A stretch of 64,000 nucleotides of DNA from NCBI RefSeq assembly GCF_003858635.1, contig NZ_RQJO01000015.1, positions 744,001-808,000 on the forward strand. The letters are read 5' to 3'. The translations under genes and the position numbers were made by a program. The notes below the pieces were generated by a model. The model saw only the letters and a list, made by a program, of their open reading frames with translations, was not told the DNA's origin and searched no databases. Position 1 is the stretch's first letter, and each line of letters opens with the position of its first letter. This DNA comes from Larkinella rosea. Its GTDB lineage: Bacteria; Bacteroidota; Bacteroidia; Cytophagales; Spirosomataceae. Of the stretch, positions 16,307 through 25,175 are shown piece by piece.

Positions 16307-17338
16307 TTAACGAACGTATTTTTTCCGGTCATTGGCCTGGCGGTTCACCATCCAGCCCGGATATTCGGGCGTCAGCTGGCTGACCTCATCCAGTTTTTTC
16401 AGGTCGTCGGCACTCAGCACCACGTCGACGGCTTTCAGGTTGTCGTCGAGTTGTTCCGGTTTTTTGGCACCGATGATAACCGTCGTAACGGCGGGTTGGT
16501 GCAGCAGCCAGGCCAGCGCAATCTGCGCAACCGAAACGCCTTTTTCGGCGGCTATCGGCTCCATCACATCGATGATGTCGTACGCTTTTTCCTTATTGAC
16601 CGGCGGGAAATCAAAATTCACCCGGCGTGCATCGTCCGGCTGTTTGTTCCGACCGTATTTGCCACTCAGGAAACCGCCCGCCAGTGGGCTCCACACCATC
16701 AAACCCACTTTCTGGTCGAGCAACAGCGGCACCACTTCGCGCTCCAGATCCCGTCCGGCAATGGTGTAATACGCCTGTAGCGATACAAACCGGGCCAGGT
16801 CCTTGTGCTCGGAATACGCCAGGGCTTTCATCAGGTGCCAGGCTGCGAGGTTGCTGCAACCGATGTAGCGAACTTTGCCGCTTTTCACCAGATCGTCGAG
16901 CGCGCGGAGCGTTTCTTCGAGTGGCGTCAGAAAATCAAAACCGTGAATCTGGTACAGGTCGATGTAGTCGGTGTTCAGTCGGCGCAGGCTTTCTTCGGCC
17001 TGTTGAATAATGTGTTTCCGGCTCAGCCCAATCTGGTTCGGGCCTTCGCCCATTTTTCCCCGCACTTTGGTGGCAAGCACGAGATCGTCGCGTTTCAAGC
17101 CGAGATTTCGGATGGCCTGACCCGTTAGTTGTTCGGATTTCCCTTCGGCGTAGACATTGGCCGTGTCGATAAAATTGATGCCCGCATCGACCGAGCGTTT
17201 GAGAAGCTGATCGACCGGTTCCTGATCCAGTTGACCAATTGCCCCCCACATTCCTCCTCCGCTGCCCCCAAACGTCATGGTGCCTAAGCAGAGTTCGGAA
17301 ACCAGTAATCCGGTGTTTCCCAATAGGTTGTACTTCAT
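16307..17338 (-). CDS. Aldo/keto reductase
   Basis: 343 residues, NADPH-dependent (alpha/beta)8 barrel. Catalytic tetrad is visible: Asp and Tyr in FIDTANVYAEG, Lys in LVLATKVRG, His in DLYQIHGFD. C-terminal GAKKPEQLDDNL is the cofactor-phosphate binding region. Members of this subgroup (YajO/YccK-like, about 330-345 residues) reduce various aldehydes and sugar derivatives; the real substrate is not known. Cytoplasmic, single gene, ending at the bidirectional terminator. Confidence 0.93.
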   Translation of the reverse strand: MKYNLLGNTGLLVSELCLGTMTFGGSGGGMWGAIGQLDQEPVDQLLKRSVDAGINFIDTANVYAEGKSEQLTGQAIRNLGLKRDDLVLATKVRGKMGEGPNQIGLSRKHIIQQAEESLRRLNTDYIDLYQIHGFDFLTPLEETLRALDDLVKSGKVRYIGCSNLAAWHLMKALAYSEHKDLARFVSLQAYYTIAGRDLEREVVPLLLDQKVGLMVWSPLAGGFLSGKYGRNKQPDDARRVNFDFPPVNKEKAYDIIDVMEPIAAEKGVSVAQIALAWLLHQPAVTTVIIGAKKPEQLDDNLKAVDVVLSADDLKKLDEVSQLTPEYPGWMVNRQANDRKKYVR

Positions 17339-17454
17339 GAGGTGTAATGATTTTGGGTTTATCGGTTTACGCTTCGTGCGGTTTTCGGAAGCGCAATACC
17401 GTTGATTCTAACAAAACCGGGCCTAATTCGTTTCATTGAACAAATGATCTTTTT

Positions 17455-17763
17455 ATGAAGCGCCCGGTTTTAATACTCCTTATTTGCTGCTTTTCGGCCG
17501 TTTTTGGTTATAGCCAGAGCGATACCGTACGGCAAAAACCACAACAGTTACCGACCACTATTTCGCCCATTGTGACGCCCTCGAACAGTGCGCCGTTGAC
17601 AACTCCGGCCGTCGATCCGGTGACAACGCCCGGAAAAGTGATCAATCCGCGCGAAAACCGGGGCAAACGCAAAGTGCGGGTGATGCCACCGAGCGATCCG
17701 AACGCGTTCGGGGTTGGGGTTTCGCTGGAAAAGAAAGACACCACCCGGCGAAAAGACAACTGA
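17455..17763 (+). CDS. Small secreted Pro/Thr-rich protein
   Basis: 102 residues. Signal peptide MKRPVLILLICCFSAVFGYSQ, then a Pro/Thr-rich stretch (QLPTTISPIVTPSNSAPLTTPAVDPVTTPGK) and a basic segment (RENRGKRKVRVMPP), ending in KKDTTRRKDN. Probably unstructured and periplasmic or surface-attached. No family known. It converges with the GH95-like gene 6 bases later; codon use is like that of its neighbours, which supports it being real. Confidence 0.65.
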   Translation: MKRPVLILLICCFSAVFGYSQSDTVRQKPQQLPTTISPIVTPSNSAPLTTPAVDPVTTPGKVINPRENRGKRKVRVMPPSDPNAFGVGVSLEKKDTTRRKDN

Positions 17764-17769
17764 TTATGA

Positions 17770-20067
17770 TTAGTCCTGCCCGTTGAACGTTACGGAACCG
17801 CCCGGTTGTAGTTTAACCGTGGCAAAACCGGTTTCGTTTTTTTCGACCGACGCCCGTTGCGATGCTTTAACGAGGTAGTTTTTAAACGGTAATTTTAATC
17901 GGGCCGTACCGCCTTTCTCCGATTTGATCGTGACGCCATCCGGTTTTCCTGCGGTTCGTTTGGCACTGACCAAAAATGCTCCTTCGGTTCGTAAGTCCGT
18001 AAAACCGACCTCAGTCCAGCTTGCGGGAATGGCCGGAAATACCTCGATAAAACCGGCATAACTCTGAATCAGCATTTCCTGCAAACCGGCGGCAAAGGCA
18101 AAATTCCCTTCCAGTGTAAACGGCCGGTACGTAAACTTCGATTTCCCCGACTTGGTCTGATCGCCGTTCAGATGAAAGGAATTGACCGAACAAAACGCAG
18201 AGGCAAAAGTCTGCAGGGCCTCGGCCGCTCCCGATCCGTCTTTGGCCCGTGCTTTCAGACTGCCCAGCCAGGCGTAGGAATACCCGCACCACCAGTCCGG
18301 CCCGACGCGGTCGAGCAGCGTCAGCGAATTCTTAATAATCTGCTGCGAATTTTCGCCGTCTTCCCACCGGATGAGCCCCAGCGGATGAATCGCCATGAGG
18401 TGTGAAAAATGCCGGTGCGACTCATTATAAGGAAGACTGGCGGCAAACATCAGTTCTTTCTGTTCGCTTAACGCATAATCACCGAATTGATTTTGAATCG
18501 TTTGCCAGTGACTGGCGTCGGCGTTGTTGCCCAAAACCGTTGCCATTTCTGAAGCCGCTTTGAAGACAAACTTCATCAGCGAAAGATCGTAGTTGGTGTT
18601 GGTCGGAAACCAGGCTTCCAGGCTATTATTTTTGATTTCAGGACTTGAGCTGATGGGCAGTTTCCGTTTGCCGGTTTCGTCCAGAACCGTTAGCTGTTCC
18701 AGATGCTGAGCAACGCCTTTTAGCCACGGATAGGCTTTCTGACGCAGAAAAACCGCATCCTGACTGTATTTCCACTGCAAATAATAGTGGTGCGCGAGCC
18801 AGGCCGAAACCGTGGGCGAGAGCGAATACTGAATCCAGCCGCCCATTTCCTTGCCCGTCAGTGTGGTAACGCCGGGCACAGCAAGACCCTCAGTTCCAAA
18901 ATACCGCTTTGTATAATCGCGGTAAACCGGCCGGTTTTCTTCCAGGTGATTGAGGTACCCGATGCTTTCGTCGAGATGATTGCCGCTGTAGCTCGGCCAG
19001 TAACTGAGTTGCGTGTTCAAATCATGGTGATAATCACCCTTCCAGGGCGGAATCCGGCCGTTGTCGGCGGTCCAGACGGCTTGCAGGGAGATTGGGGGAG
19101 CGTCGGCACGGGCGGTGGCACCGAACTTGTAGGTTTCGAGGTACCACTGTTTTTGCAGCAACGAATCCGGCACCTGAACGGCGGATTTGGCCCAAAACCG
19201 CTGCCACCAGGTGCGGTGCGAAGCCAGATCGGCGGCATAGGTTCGGGGAGCGGTTTTGACCGAAACGGCGTTTTTCTTCTTTTCGGGAAAGTGCGAAGCG
19301 ATCGTCCAGGTCCCTTCCAGCGTGGTTCCCTTCTGCGTCCACTGAATCGTAACGTCGTAGGAAAAACCGCCCCAGCCGTTCTGGTGATACGTAATTTTGT
19401 TTTTCTGCCGCACCACATTTCCCTGCGTATACCCGAGTCGCACCAGATCGTCACCATCGACAACGGCATTTTCGGCCTTTTCCTCAATGGCTTTTCCGTA
19501 CGCGGGCGGCAGGAGTTCGGGGGCAAAACCGGCGGGAATCTGTTCAAAGCGGAACCAGCCAACCGGTTCGGTCGCGTGGACAAACGAACGCAAAACCGCC
19601 CCATTCTGCCATTTTACTTCCGCAACGGCGTTTTGGATCAGCAGCCGGGCCGACTGCACCGGTCCCCAGGCCGCCGTATTGAATTCCAGAGCCGCGCCCG
19701 GAATCTTGGTCGGACCCGGCTCCGTGTCGTACGGTTTATCGAAATAATCCTGAACAATTTTGTATTCTTTTTTTCGGACCTGTCCCTGCACCCATTGATA
19801 GCTGAATTCAGGTCGGTCGAGCCCGCGCATGGGGCGTAAATCCCACAAATCGACGCGATCCAGCGAAAACCGCACGTGCTGATTTTTCTGCCAGATCAAT
19901 GCGCCCAGAACGCCGTTTCCCAGCGGCAGGGCTTCGTCCCAGCGGGTGGGTAATTGAGCAAACCGGAGGTCATGTGGACCTGGCTGGAGCGGTTGGGCGG
20001 TTAGGGGCGGATTGAGCAGCAAAAAGCCGCCAACCATTCCCAGTAAAAAGAGGTAGCGTCGGGTCAT
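17770..20067 (-). CDS. GH95-like glycoside hydrolase (alpha-L-fucosidase/galactosidase type)
   Basis: 765 residues with a signal peptide (about 1-25). The N-terminal beta-sandwich opens with RWDEALPLGNGVLGALIW, the hallmark of GH95 proteins. The (alpha/alpha)6 barrel has DLNTQLSYWPSYSGNH (substrate Asn region), SSSPEIKNNSLEAW (region of the catalytic Glu in the family's SPEN motif) and SHRHFSHLMAIHPLG. The C-terminal sandwich IEVFPAIPASWTEVGF is also typical. GH95 enzymes invert alpha-L-fucosidic or alpha-L-galactosidic bonds. This sequence is diverged, so specificity is unsure. Periplasmic. Confidence 0.82.
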   Translation of the reverse strand: MTRRYLFLLGMVGGFLLLNPPLTAQPLQPGPHDLRFAQLPTRWDEALPLGNGVLGALIWQKNQHVRFSLDRVDLWDLRPMRGLDRPEFSYQWVQGQVRKKEYKIVQDYFDKPYDTEPGPTKIPGAALEFNTAAWGPVQSARLLIQNAVAEVKWQNGAVLRSFVHATEPVGWFRFEQIPAGFAPELLPPAYGKAIEEKAENAVVDGDDLVRLGYTQGNVVRQKNKITYHQNGWGGFSYDVTIQWTQKGTTLEGTWTIASHFPEKKKNAVSVKTAPRTYAADLASHRTWWQRFWAKSAVQVPDSLLQKQWYLETYKFGATARADAPPISLQAVWTADNGRIPPWKGDYHHDLNTQLSYWPSYSGNHLDESIGYLNHLEENRPVYRDYTKRYFGTEGLAVPGVTTLTGKEMGGWIQYSLSPTVSAWLAHHYYLQWKYSQDAVFLRQKAYPWLKGVAQHLEQLTVLDETGKRKLPISSSPEIKNNSLEAWFPTNTNYDLSLMKFVFKAASEMATVLGNNADASHWQTIQNQFGDYALSEQKELMFAASLPYNESHRHFSHLMAIHPLGLIRWEDGENSQQIIKNSLTLLDRVGPDWWCGYSYAWLGSLKARAKDGSGAAEALQTFASAFCSVNSFHLNGDQTKSGKSKFTYRPFTLEGNFAFAAGLQEMLIQSYAGFIEVFPAIPASWTEVGFTDLRTEGAFLVSAKRTAGKPDGVTIKSEKGGTARLKLPFKNYLVKASQRASVEKNETGFATVKLQPGGSVTFNGQD

Positions 20068-20107
20068 TGGGTTTTTGAGTAGTTAGGAAGTTATAAAAAG
20101 CGGGTGA

Positions 20108-20530
20108 TTAATCGACGGGTTCAAACTGAGGGTTCCAGGCCACTTCCCAGAGGTGTCCGTCGGGGTCCTGGAAATAACCCGAGTAACCTCCCCAGAACGT
20201 ATCGGCCGGGGGTTTGACGATGGTTGCCCCGGCTTTTGCGGCCAGTTCCATCACCGCTACCACCTCTTCTTTGCTTCGCACATTATGACCGATCGTAAAT
20301 TCGGTGGCCGAAGGGGGTTGTTGCGGGAGTTTCGTATCCGCCGAAATGCTTCTCCGGGGCCAGAGGGCCAGTTTCAAACCGCTCTGGAGATCAAAAAACG
20401 CAACGGCTCCATTTTCAAATTCTGTTCCGATGATCCCTTCCGTCGGAAGCCCCAAACCATCCTGATAAAACCGGACAGATTTTTCCAGATCGCTTACGCC
20501 CAATGTCAAAATGGAGATGCGGGGTTTCAT
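20108..20530 (-). CDS. VOC (glyoxalase/dioxygenase fold) protein
   Basis: 140 residues: ISILTLGVSDLEKSVRFYQDGLGLP at the start and YFQDPDGHLWEVAWNP at the end are the two beta-alpha-beta-beta-beta halves of the VOC fold; the Glu of the last motif and an early residue normally bind a metal. Families with this size include glyoxalase, fosfomycin-type resistance and unknown isomerases. Nothing points to one of them. Cytoplasmic, 40 bases downstream of its neighbour. Confidence 0.88.
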   Translation of the reverse strand: MKPRISILTLGVSDLEKSVRFYQDGLGLPTEGIIGTEFENGAVAFFDLQSGLKLALWPRRSISADTKLPQQPPSATEFTIGHNVRSKEEVVAVMELAAKAGATIVKPPADTFWGGYSGYFQDPDGHLWEVAWNPQFEPVD

Positions 20531-20665
20531 CGTTTGTTCAATAATAGTGGGTTATTTTTCGGTAAATCTGTGAAATTTCGTGCGTAGAAGCACAAATCAA
20601 ATAAAGAATAGCAGGAAAAAATGTCTGAAAACAAAGAATAATTAGATGAACGGCCAAAATAATCA

Positions 20666-20697
20666 TTGCATCTCATCTGCGAGATTTTAGTATCTTG
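20666..20697 (+). promoter_or_regulatory. Weak putative promoter of the DUF6265-like gene
   Basis: TTG at 20666-20668 and TATCTTG at 20691-20697 with 22 bases between, close to the Bacteroidota -33/-7 pattern. It leaves only 21 bases to the start codon at 20719. Confidence 0.3.
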
Positions 20698-20718
20698 CTC
20701 CCCTTAAAACCTTTTCCC

Positions 20719-21249
20719 ATGAACCTTTTCAGCAAATTCCGTCTCGGCAACCTGCGCGATTCCGCTCCTTTTTCCATTCTTCTTGCGCTCTATTTATTGG
20801 TCAACCTGGCGGGGCATGCCCAGTCCAAAGGCACGCTGGCCGATGTCAGCTTTATGGAAGGCCGCTGGAAAGGAACCTTCAACGGCGGTCCGATCGATGC
20901 CGCCTGGGCCGCTCCGCAGGGCGACAACCTGGCCGGTTTCATGCGCATGATGAAAGACGGCAAAGTGACAATGTACGAACTGCTCATCTTTGAACAAACC
21001 GAAAAAGGCCCCATTGTGTTGGTGAAACACTTCAAACCGGGCCTGATCGGGTCAGAGGAAAAAGACGTTTCGGACCGCTATTCGTTTATTGAAGCCAAAA
21101 AGAACCAGGCGCTGTTTGAAAAAGCGGATGGCCAGATCCGGATTATCTACGAAAAACGGTCGGACAACCAGCTGGTAATTCAGCGCGGCAATCAGAAAGA
21201 CGGTAAATGGGTTTTCGCCGATCTGTTCGTGTTTGACCGGGTGAAGTGA
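20719..21249 (+). CDS. Secreted DUF6265-like protein
   Basis: 176 residues from the ATG at 20719; the upstream TTG gives a poor N-terminus. Signal segment APFSILLALYLLVNLAGHAQ, then a single domain beginning SFMEGRWKGTFNGGPIDAAWAAPQGDNLAGFMRMM, the lipocalin-like strand pattern of DUF6265. Family function is unknown; the barrel could bind a small ligand. Periplasmic. It is followed by a perfect terminator. Confidence 0.78.
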   Translation: MNLFSKFRLGNLRDSAPFSILLALYLLVNLAGHAQSKGTLADVSFMEGRWKGTFNGGPIDAAWAAPQGDNLAGFMRMMKDGKVTMYELLIFEQTEKGPIVLVKHFKPGLIGSEEKDVSDRYSFIEAKKNQALFEKADGQIRIIYEKRSDNQLVIQRGNQKDGKWVFADLFVFDRVK

Positions 21250-21277
21250 CGGTTTTGTAGAAGCGTTAACAATAATT

Positions 21278-21308
21278 AAATGAGCCCACTCGTCAAGTGG
21301 GCTCATTT
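21278..21308. terminator. Rho-independent terminator
   Basis: 13-bp perfect stem AAATGAGCCCACT / AGTGGGCTCATTT with loop CGTCA, between the DUF6265-like gene and the nuclease gene. Confidence 0.85.
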
Positions 21309-21325
21309 GCGTTTAACTTTAAAAA

Positions 21326-22348
21326 ATGCTGATGATGAATCCGGCTCACCATTTTACGGAAGTAATTACGCTGATACAGCAAGCGAGACAACGGGCGGTG
21401 GCCAGTATAAATCGGGAACTTATTGAATTGTATTGGAACGTCGGGACGTATATTAGTCAAAAAGTAGAGATTAGCGAATGGGGTGATGGTACCGTCATGC
21501 AACTAGCCGACTATTTACAGCAACAGCACCCTGATTGGAAGGGCTTCAGTTACAGAGGTTTATACCGGATGCGTAGATTTTACGAAACCTATCGTGATGC
21601 CCCAGAATTTTTGACAGCACTGCTGTCAAAAATAAGCTGGACAAACCATCTTATCATTCTGGCTCAGTGCAAAACGCCGGAAGAGCGACAATTCTATCTG
21701 TTACTAACAACGAAAGAGCGATATAGTACGCGTGAATTAGAACGCCAGATTGCATCAGGAATCTACGAACGGGTAATGCTTTCACCAAATGTGGAAACCG
21801 TACGTACTCAATTACAAGAAAAAGGCCATAACCTAATTAGTGATGGCATTTTTCGGGACCAATATGTATTTGAATTCCTTAATTTACCCGAACGGCATTC
21901 CGAACGTGATCTCCAAAGGGCATTGATTCAAAACATGAAGCGGTTTTTGCTTGAACTGGGCCGTGATTTTACATTTATGGGCGAAGAATACCCCGTACAG
22001 GTTGGTATGCGCGATTTCCGACTCGACTTACTGTTCTACCACCGCGATTTGCGATGTCTGGTGGCTTTTGAATTAAAAGCAGGACCGTTTGAACCAGAGT
22101 ATCTTGGTAAACTCAACTTTTATCTGGAAGCGCTTGATCGCGATGTACGTAAACCACATGAGAATCCTAGTATTGGAATATTGCTGTGTGCGAGCACCGA
22201 TCAGGCCGTTGTAGAGTATGCGCTAAGCCGGACGCTCTCGCCAACGCTGGTGGCCGATTATACACGACAGTTACCCGATAAACACTTGCTCGAAGCTAAA
22301 TTAGCAGAGTTCTATCAACTCAATCAAGCGGATTCCGAAGATAATTAG
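21326..22348 (+). CDS. DUF1016 (YhcG-like) PD-(D/E)XK nuclease
   Basis: 340 residues. N-terminal DUF1016 helical domain (about 8-160: INRELIELYWNVGTYISQKV, YRGLYRMRRFYETY, ISWTNHLIIL) and a C-terminal PD-(D/E)XK nuclease fold (about 175-320) with active-site pattern FRLDLLFYHRDLRCLVAFELKAG (Asp, then Glu-x-Lys). These proteins are often found near restriction-modification or defence genes and are thought to cut or process DNA. Here there is no partner gene. The gene is visibly more AT-rich than its neighbours and lies between two terminators, so recent transfer is likely. Confidence 0.9.
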   Translation: MLMMNPAHHFTEVITLIQQARQRAVASINRELIELYWNVGTYISQKVEISEWGDGTVMQLADYLQQQHPDWKGFSYRGLYRMRRFYETYRDAPEFLTALLSKISWTNHLIILAQCKTPEERQFYLLLTTKERYSTRELERQIASGIYERVMLSPNVETVRTQLQEKGHNLISDGIFRDQYVFEFLNLPERHSERDLQRALIQNMKRFLLELGRDFTFMGEEYPVQVGMRDFRLDLLFYHRDLRCLVAFELKAGPFEPEYLGKLNFYLEALDRDVRKPHENPSIGILLCASTDQAVVEYALSRTLSPTLVADYTRQLPDKHLLEAKLAEFYQLNQADSEDN

Positions 22349-22356
22349 CCGGTCTT

Positions 22357-22397
22357 ATCCCTGATTGCCAGTATCTAATGTAATCCGGGATTTTTTT
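22357..22397 (+). terminator. Probable terminator of the nuclease gene
   Basis: ATCCCTGATT (from 22357) pairs with AATCCGGGAT (22382-22391) with one mismatch, followed by a run of T to 22397. Confidence 0.5.
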
Positions 22398-22478
22398 CCA
22401 ATCGGAACTACGACCAGACCCAGCGTGTTGCTGACGGGAAGCCCGCATACCGGGCGACACCCCACCCCGTTTGCACGA

Positions 22479-23612
22479 ATGAAAAAAATCCTGAAAAGAA
22501 TGGCCCTCGTAATCGTTTCGCTGCTTCTCATCCTTGTCATTGCCGTTGTTGCGTTTGTGAACCTTTCTCCGCAATTCGGCGCAACACCCACCGGTGAACG
22601 GCTGAAACGCATTCAGAATTCGCCCCAATTTAAGGACGGAACATTCCAGAACCTGGTGCCGACGAGCCTCGATATGTCGGCGGGGAAAATGGTATCCGCG
22701 ACCTGGAAAATGCTCACGGGTGTGCCGGGTGCCGAACCAACCGATACCATCAAAACCGTCCCGTTCGACGTGAAACTGTTTGAAGGCAACGGCGGGCCGG
22801 AACAGGTTGCCGTCAGTTGGTTCGGGCATTCGTCGCTGCTGATCCGGATTCAGGGAAAAACCTTGCTGACCGACCCGGTTTTCAGCGAACGGGCATCGTT
22901 TGCCTCGTTTTCGGGCCCCAAGCGGTTTCCGTTCGACCATTACATGGATGTGGATGAACTGCCGCACGTGGACGCCGTCGTGCTATCGCACGACCATTAC
23001 GATCACCTGGATTACGGAACGTTCACGCGATTGAAAGACAAAGTCGACCGGTTTTTTGTGCCGCTCGGCGTCGGCGCTCACCTGGAAAAATGGGGCGTTG
23101 CACCGGCTCAGATCACGGAACTCGACTGGCATGAATCCGCCAAATTGGGCGATCTGACGCTGGTTTGTGCGCCCGCCCGCCATTTCTCCGGCCGCGGATT
23201 GACCAACCGAAACGGAACGCTGTGGTGTTCGTGGGCGTTGCTGGGAACGCAAAAGCGGGTGTATTACGGGGGCGATACCGGTTATTACCCCGGCCTGAAA
23301 ATGGTGGGGGAGAAGTATGGCCCGTTCGATATTGCGCTGCTGGAATGTGGCGCTTACAATGAAGACTGGATCGATATCCACATGATGCCCGAACAAACCG
23401 CTCAGGCTCAACTGGATGTGAAAGCCGATCTGCTGATTCCCATTCACTGGGGAAAATTCAATCTGGCGCTGCACACCTGGCGCGACCCGATCCGGCGGCT
23501 TATGAAAAAGTCGGCGGAACTGGGGACCAAAATTGCTACACCCCGCATTGGCGAAGTAACGGTTTTGGGTGCAGCCCTTCCGACCGCAGCTTGGTGGGAA
23601 AGCATGCCGTAA
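22479..23612 (+). CDS. MBL-fold hydrolase, NAPE-PLD-like
   Basis: 377 residues from the ATG at 22479, where an N-terminal membrane helix begins (MALVIVSLLLILVIAVVAFVNL); the frame is open 38 codons further upstream but with no signal-like sequence. The metallo-beta-lactamase core has SHDHYDHLD (HxHxDH zinc motif), ARHFSGRG, GGDTGYY and PIHWGKF. DPVFSERASFASFSGPKRF is the pattern of the NAPE-PLD/RomA branch, whose best-known member cleaves N-acyl-phosphatidylethanolamine. Likely membrane-anchored and facing the periplasm. Next to a ceramidase-like gene and the Mla genes. Confidence 0.88.
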   Translation: MKKILKRMALVIVSLLLILVIAVVAFVNLSPQFGATPTGERLKRIQNSPQFKDGTFQNLVPTSLDMSAGKMVSATWKMLTGVPGAEPTDTIKTVPFDVKLFEGNGGPEQVAVSWFGHSSLLIRIQGKTLLTDPVFSERASFASFSGPKRFPFDHYMDVDELPHVDAVVLSHDHYDHLDYGTFTRLKDKVDRFFVPLGVGAHLEKWGVAPAQITELDWHESAKLGDLTLVCAPARHFSGRGLTNRNGTLWCSWALLGTQKRVYYGGDTGYYPGLKMVGEKYGPFDIALLECGAYNEDWIDIHMMPEQTAQAQLDVKADLLIPIHWGKFNLALHTWRDPIRRLMKKSAELGTKIATPRIGEVTVLGAALPTAAWWESMP

Positions 23613-23613
23613 C

Positions 23614-24963
23614 CTACATCCGATCCAGCAAACCTTTCATCATTTCGACAAAATACGCGCCGTTTTCCGGCCCAAACCAGTTCATCGTCATCGTCTCGTA
23701 GGCTTCCTTGTGGTAGTATTTGTCGGGCGTAATGTAACCGACATACCCGCCATTAAAGCTCGTTACCATTAAATTCAACCCTTTCCGGCCGGCCTGCTGC
23801 CGGAGTTCGGCGACCAACTCACCCGAAAAATCGCAGGGCGTGCCGAGCAAAACCGTCTGGCCAATGCGCAACGCTTTCAAATCCGAAGGATAATCGCCGT
23901 AAACCGTGTGAAACAGCCAGCCACGCACCCGCCAGTCGTCGGTGACGCGGGCCTGGGGTTCGCGGAGTTGCAGGGGTAAGGTCAGCAGTTCGAGCGTGCT
24001 GTCCGGTTTTGTTTTGAATTGGGGCAAGGCAGGCGAAATCCGCGCCGTCAGTGTATCGGCGTACGTCCGAATGGTCGCAAATTCATCTTTTCCCGGTTTC
24101 GTTTTCGAACCGGTGCTCCCGACCGATCCGGCCATGAAAGCCACAAAACCGCCTGATTGTTTTTCCAGCCGATCAACCAGCGCGCCCGGATAATCCCGGC
24201 TTAAATACTGATAATCAGCCGCCCGGAAAATTGTCGCGTGGGCTCCGAATGTGCAGAGCAACGCCGATTCACCGGTTTTTTTCTTAAATTTCAATAGCCG
24301 TATTTCGCCGTCAACTTTCCCTTCATCGTTCATGCGGTTATAAACCAGGTCAGGTGCGTCAATTTCGGAAAACCCAATTTCTACCGGTGCCAGTTGTTTT
24401 TCGGCCAGCACGATGGATTTCAAAACCGCATCGGTAATGTGATCGACAACCCGCTGGTCAAAATCGCCCGCAAACAACTCGCCAACCAGCCCCGGAGCCC
24501 AGCCGCCCAGCGTATTGTGGCTGTGAATGGCGCCCGTGAACACATTCTCCCACTGAAAACCGATTTCCGGTAATCTTTTTTTAAGTTGTTCTGTTACGGT
24601 GGGAGGAGTAATCAGCAAATCGAGCGCAACAACGGCCACTTTGGTGTTACCGTTGTTCAAAACAATCGTCCGAACGTAAATGGAGTCGCTGACGGTGGTC
24701 CAGTGTTTGCCTTTTCGGGCGCCATAACCGCCGGTGGGCGTGGTGAACGAAGGCGTCAGATTGACCCTGGCCCAACCCGCCCGCAATCCGGCCGTCGGAT
24801 TTGGCGGTGGAGCCAGATCGAGCAGTTGTTGCCGCGTATAACGGTAATACTCGGTTTTTCGGTACGGCTGATCATCGACCGGAGCCAGGCTAACGGCCAG
24901 AAAAAGGAGAATGGCTGCAACCAGTCCCAGCACTACTTTGAAGAAGATACGGAGGAATTTCAT
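23614..24963 (-). CDS. Neutral/alkaline ceramidase-like amidohydrolase
   Basis: 449 residues. N-terminal membrane anchor or signal (FFKVVLGLVAAILLFLAVSLAP), then a domain with RAGWARVNLTPSFTTPTGGYGAR, VAVVALDLLI and TGAIHSHNTLGGW (zinc-binding His region), matching the N-terminal half of neutral ceramidases, which split the amide bond of ceramides. It is shorter than the canonical 650-residue enzymes and lacks their C-terminal domain, as do many bacterial relatives of unknown substrate. It converges with the NAPE-PLD-like gene (1-base gap). Both candidates attack N-acyl lipids. Confidence 0.8.
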   Translation of the reverse strand: MKFLRIFFKVVLGLVAAILLFLAVSLAPVDDQPYRKTEYYRYTRQQLLDLAPPPNPTAGLRAGWARVNLTPSFTTPTGGYGARKGKHWTTVSDSIYVRTIVLNNGNTKVAVVALDLLITPPTVTEQLKKRLPEIGFQWENVFTGAIHSHNTLGGWAPGLVGELFAGDFDQRVVDHITDAVLKSIVLAEKQLAPVEIGFSEIDAPDLVYNRMNDEGKVDGEIRLLKFKKKTGESALLCTFGAHATIFRAADYQYLSRDYPGALVDRLEKQSGGFVAFMAGSVGSTGSKTKPGKDEFATIRTYADTLTARISPALPQFKTKPDSTLELLTLPLQLREPQARVTDDWRVRGWLFHTVYGDYPSDLKALRIGQTVLLGTPCDFSGELVAELRQQAGRKGLNLMVTSFNGGYVGYITPDKYYHKEAYETMTMNWFGPENGAYFVEMMKGLLDRM

Positions 24964-25050
24964 GATTTTTCGTTGACCAAAACTAACAAAATCTAACCTT
25001 GTATCGTCAAATCAAGTTAATAGTATTAGTTTATCGTTTACAGTTTAGCG

Positions 25051-25133
25051 TTTATGGTTTTCAGTCTATCATTACAACAGATGTATCGGCCTGATTACGA
25101 GATTCGTACGATTGAAACCATAAATCATAAACG
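25051..25133. repeat. Quasi-palindrome in divergent promoter region (GTTTATGGTTT words)
   Basis: TTTATGGTTTTCA (25051-25063) pairs with TGAAACCATAAA (25113-25124) with one bulge; CGTTTAT and ATAAACG extend it. It lies between the ceramidase-like gene and mlaE, which diverge. The repeated word GTTTA(T/C) occurs several times in the left arm. Confidence 0.5.
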
Positions 25134-25175
25134 AAACCGAAAACCCATTTTGCCTGATTCCATTCATCTTTACTG

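Noticed and set aside
18787-19839. 350-codon plus frame opposite the GH95-like gene
   Set aside because: Antisense to a well-supported enzyme; composition is Gly/Arg/Val-rich and no motif is seen.
22365-22478. 38 extra N-terminal residues on the NAPE-PLD-like protein
   Set aside because: They overlap the terminator of the nuclease gene and put the membrane anchor in the middle; the ATG at 22479 gives a normal anchor.
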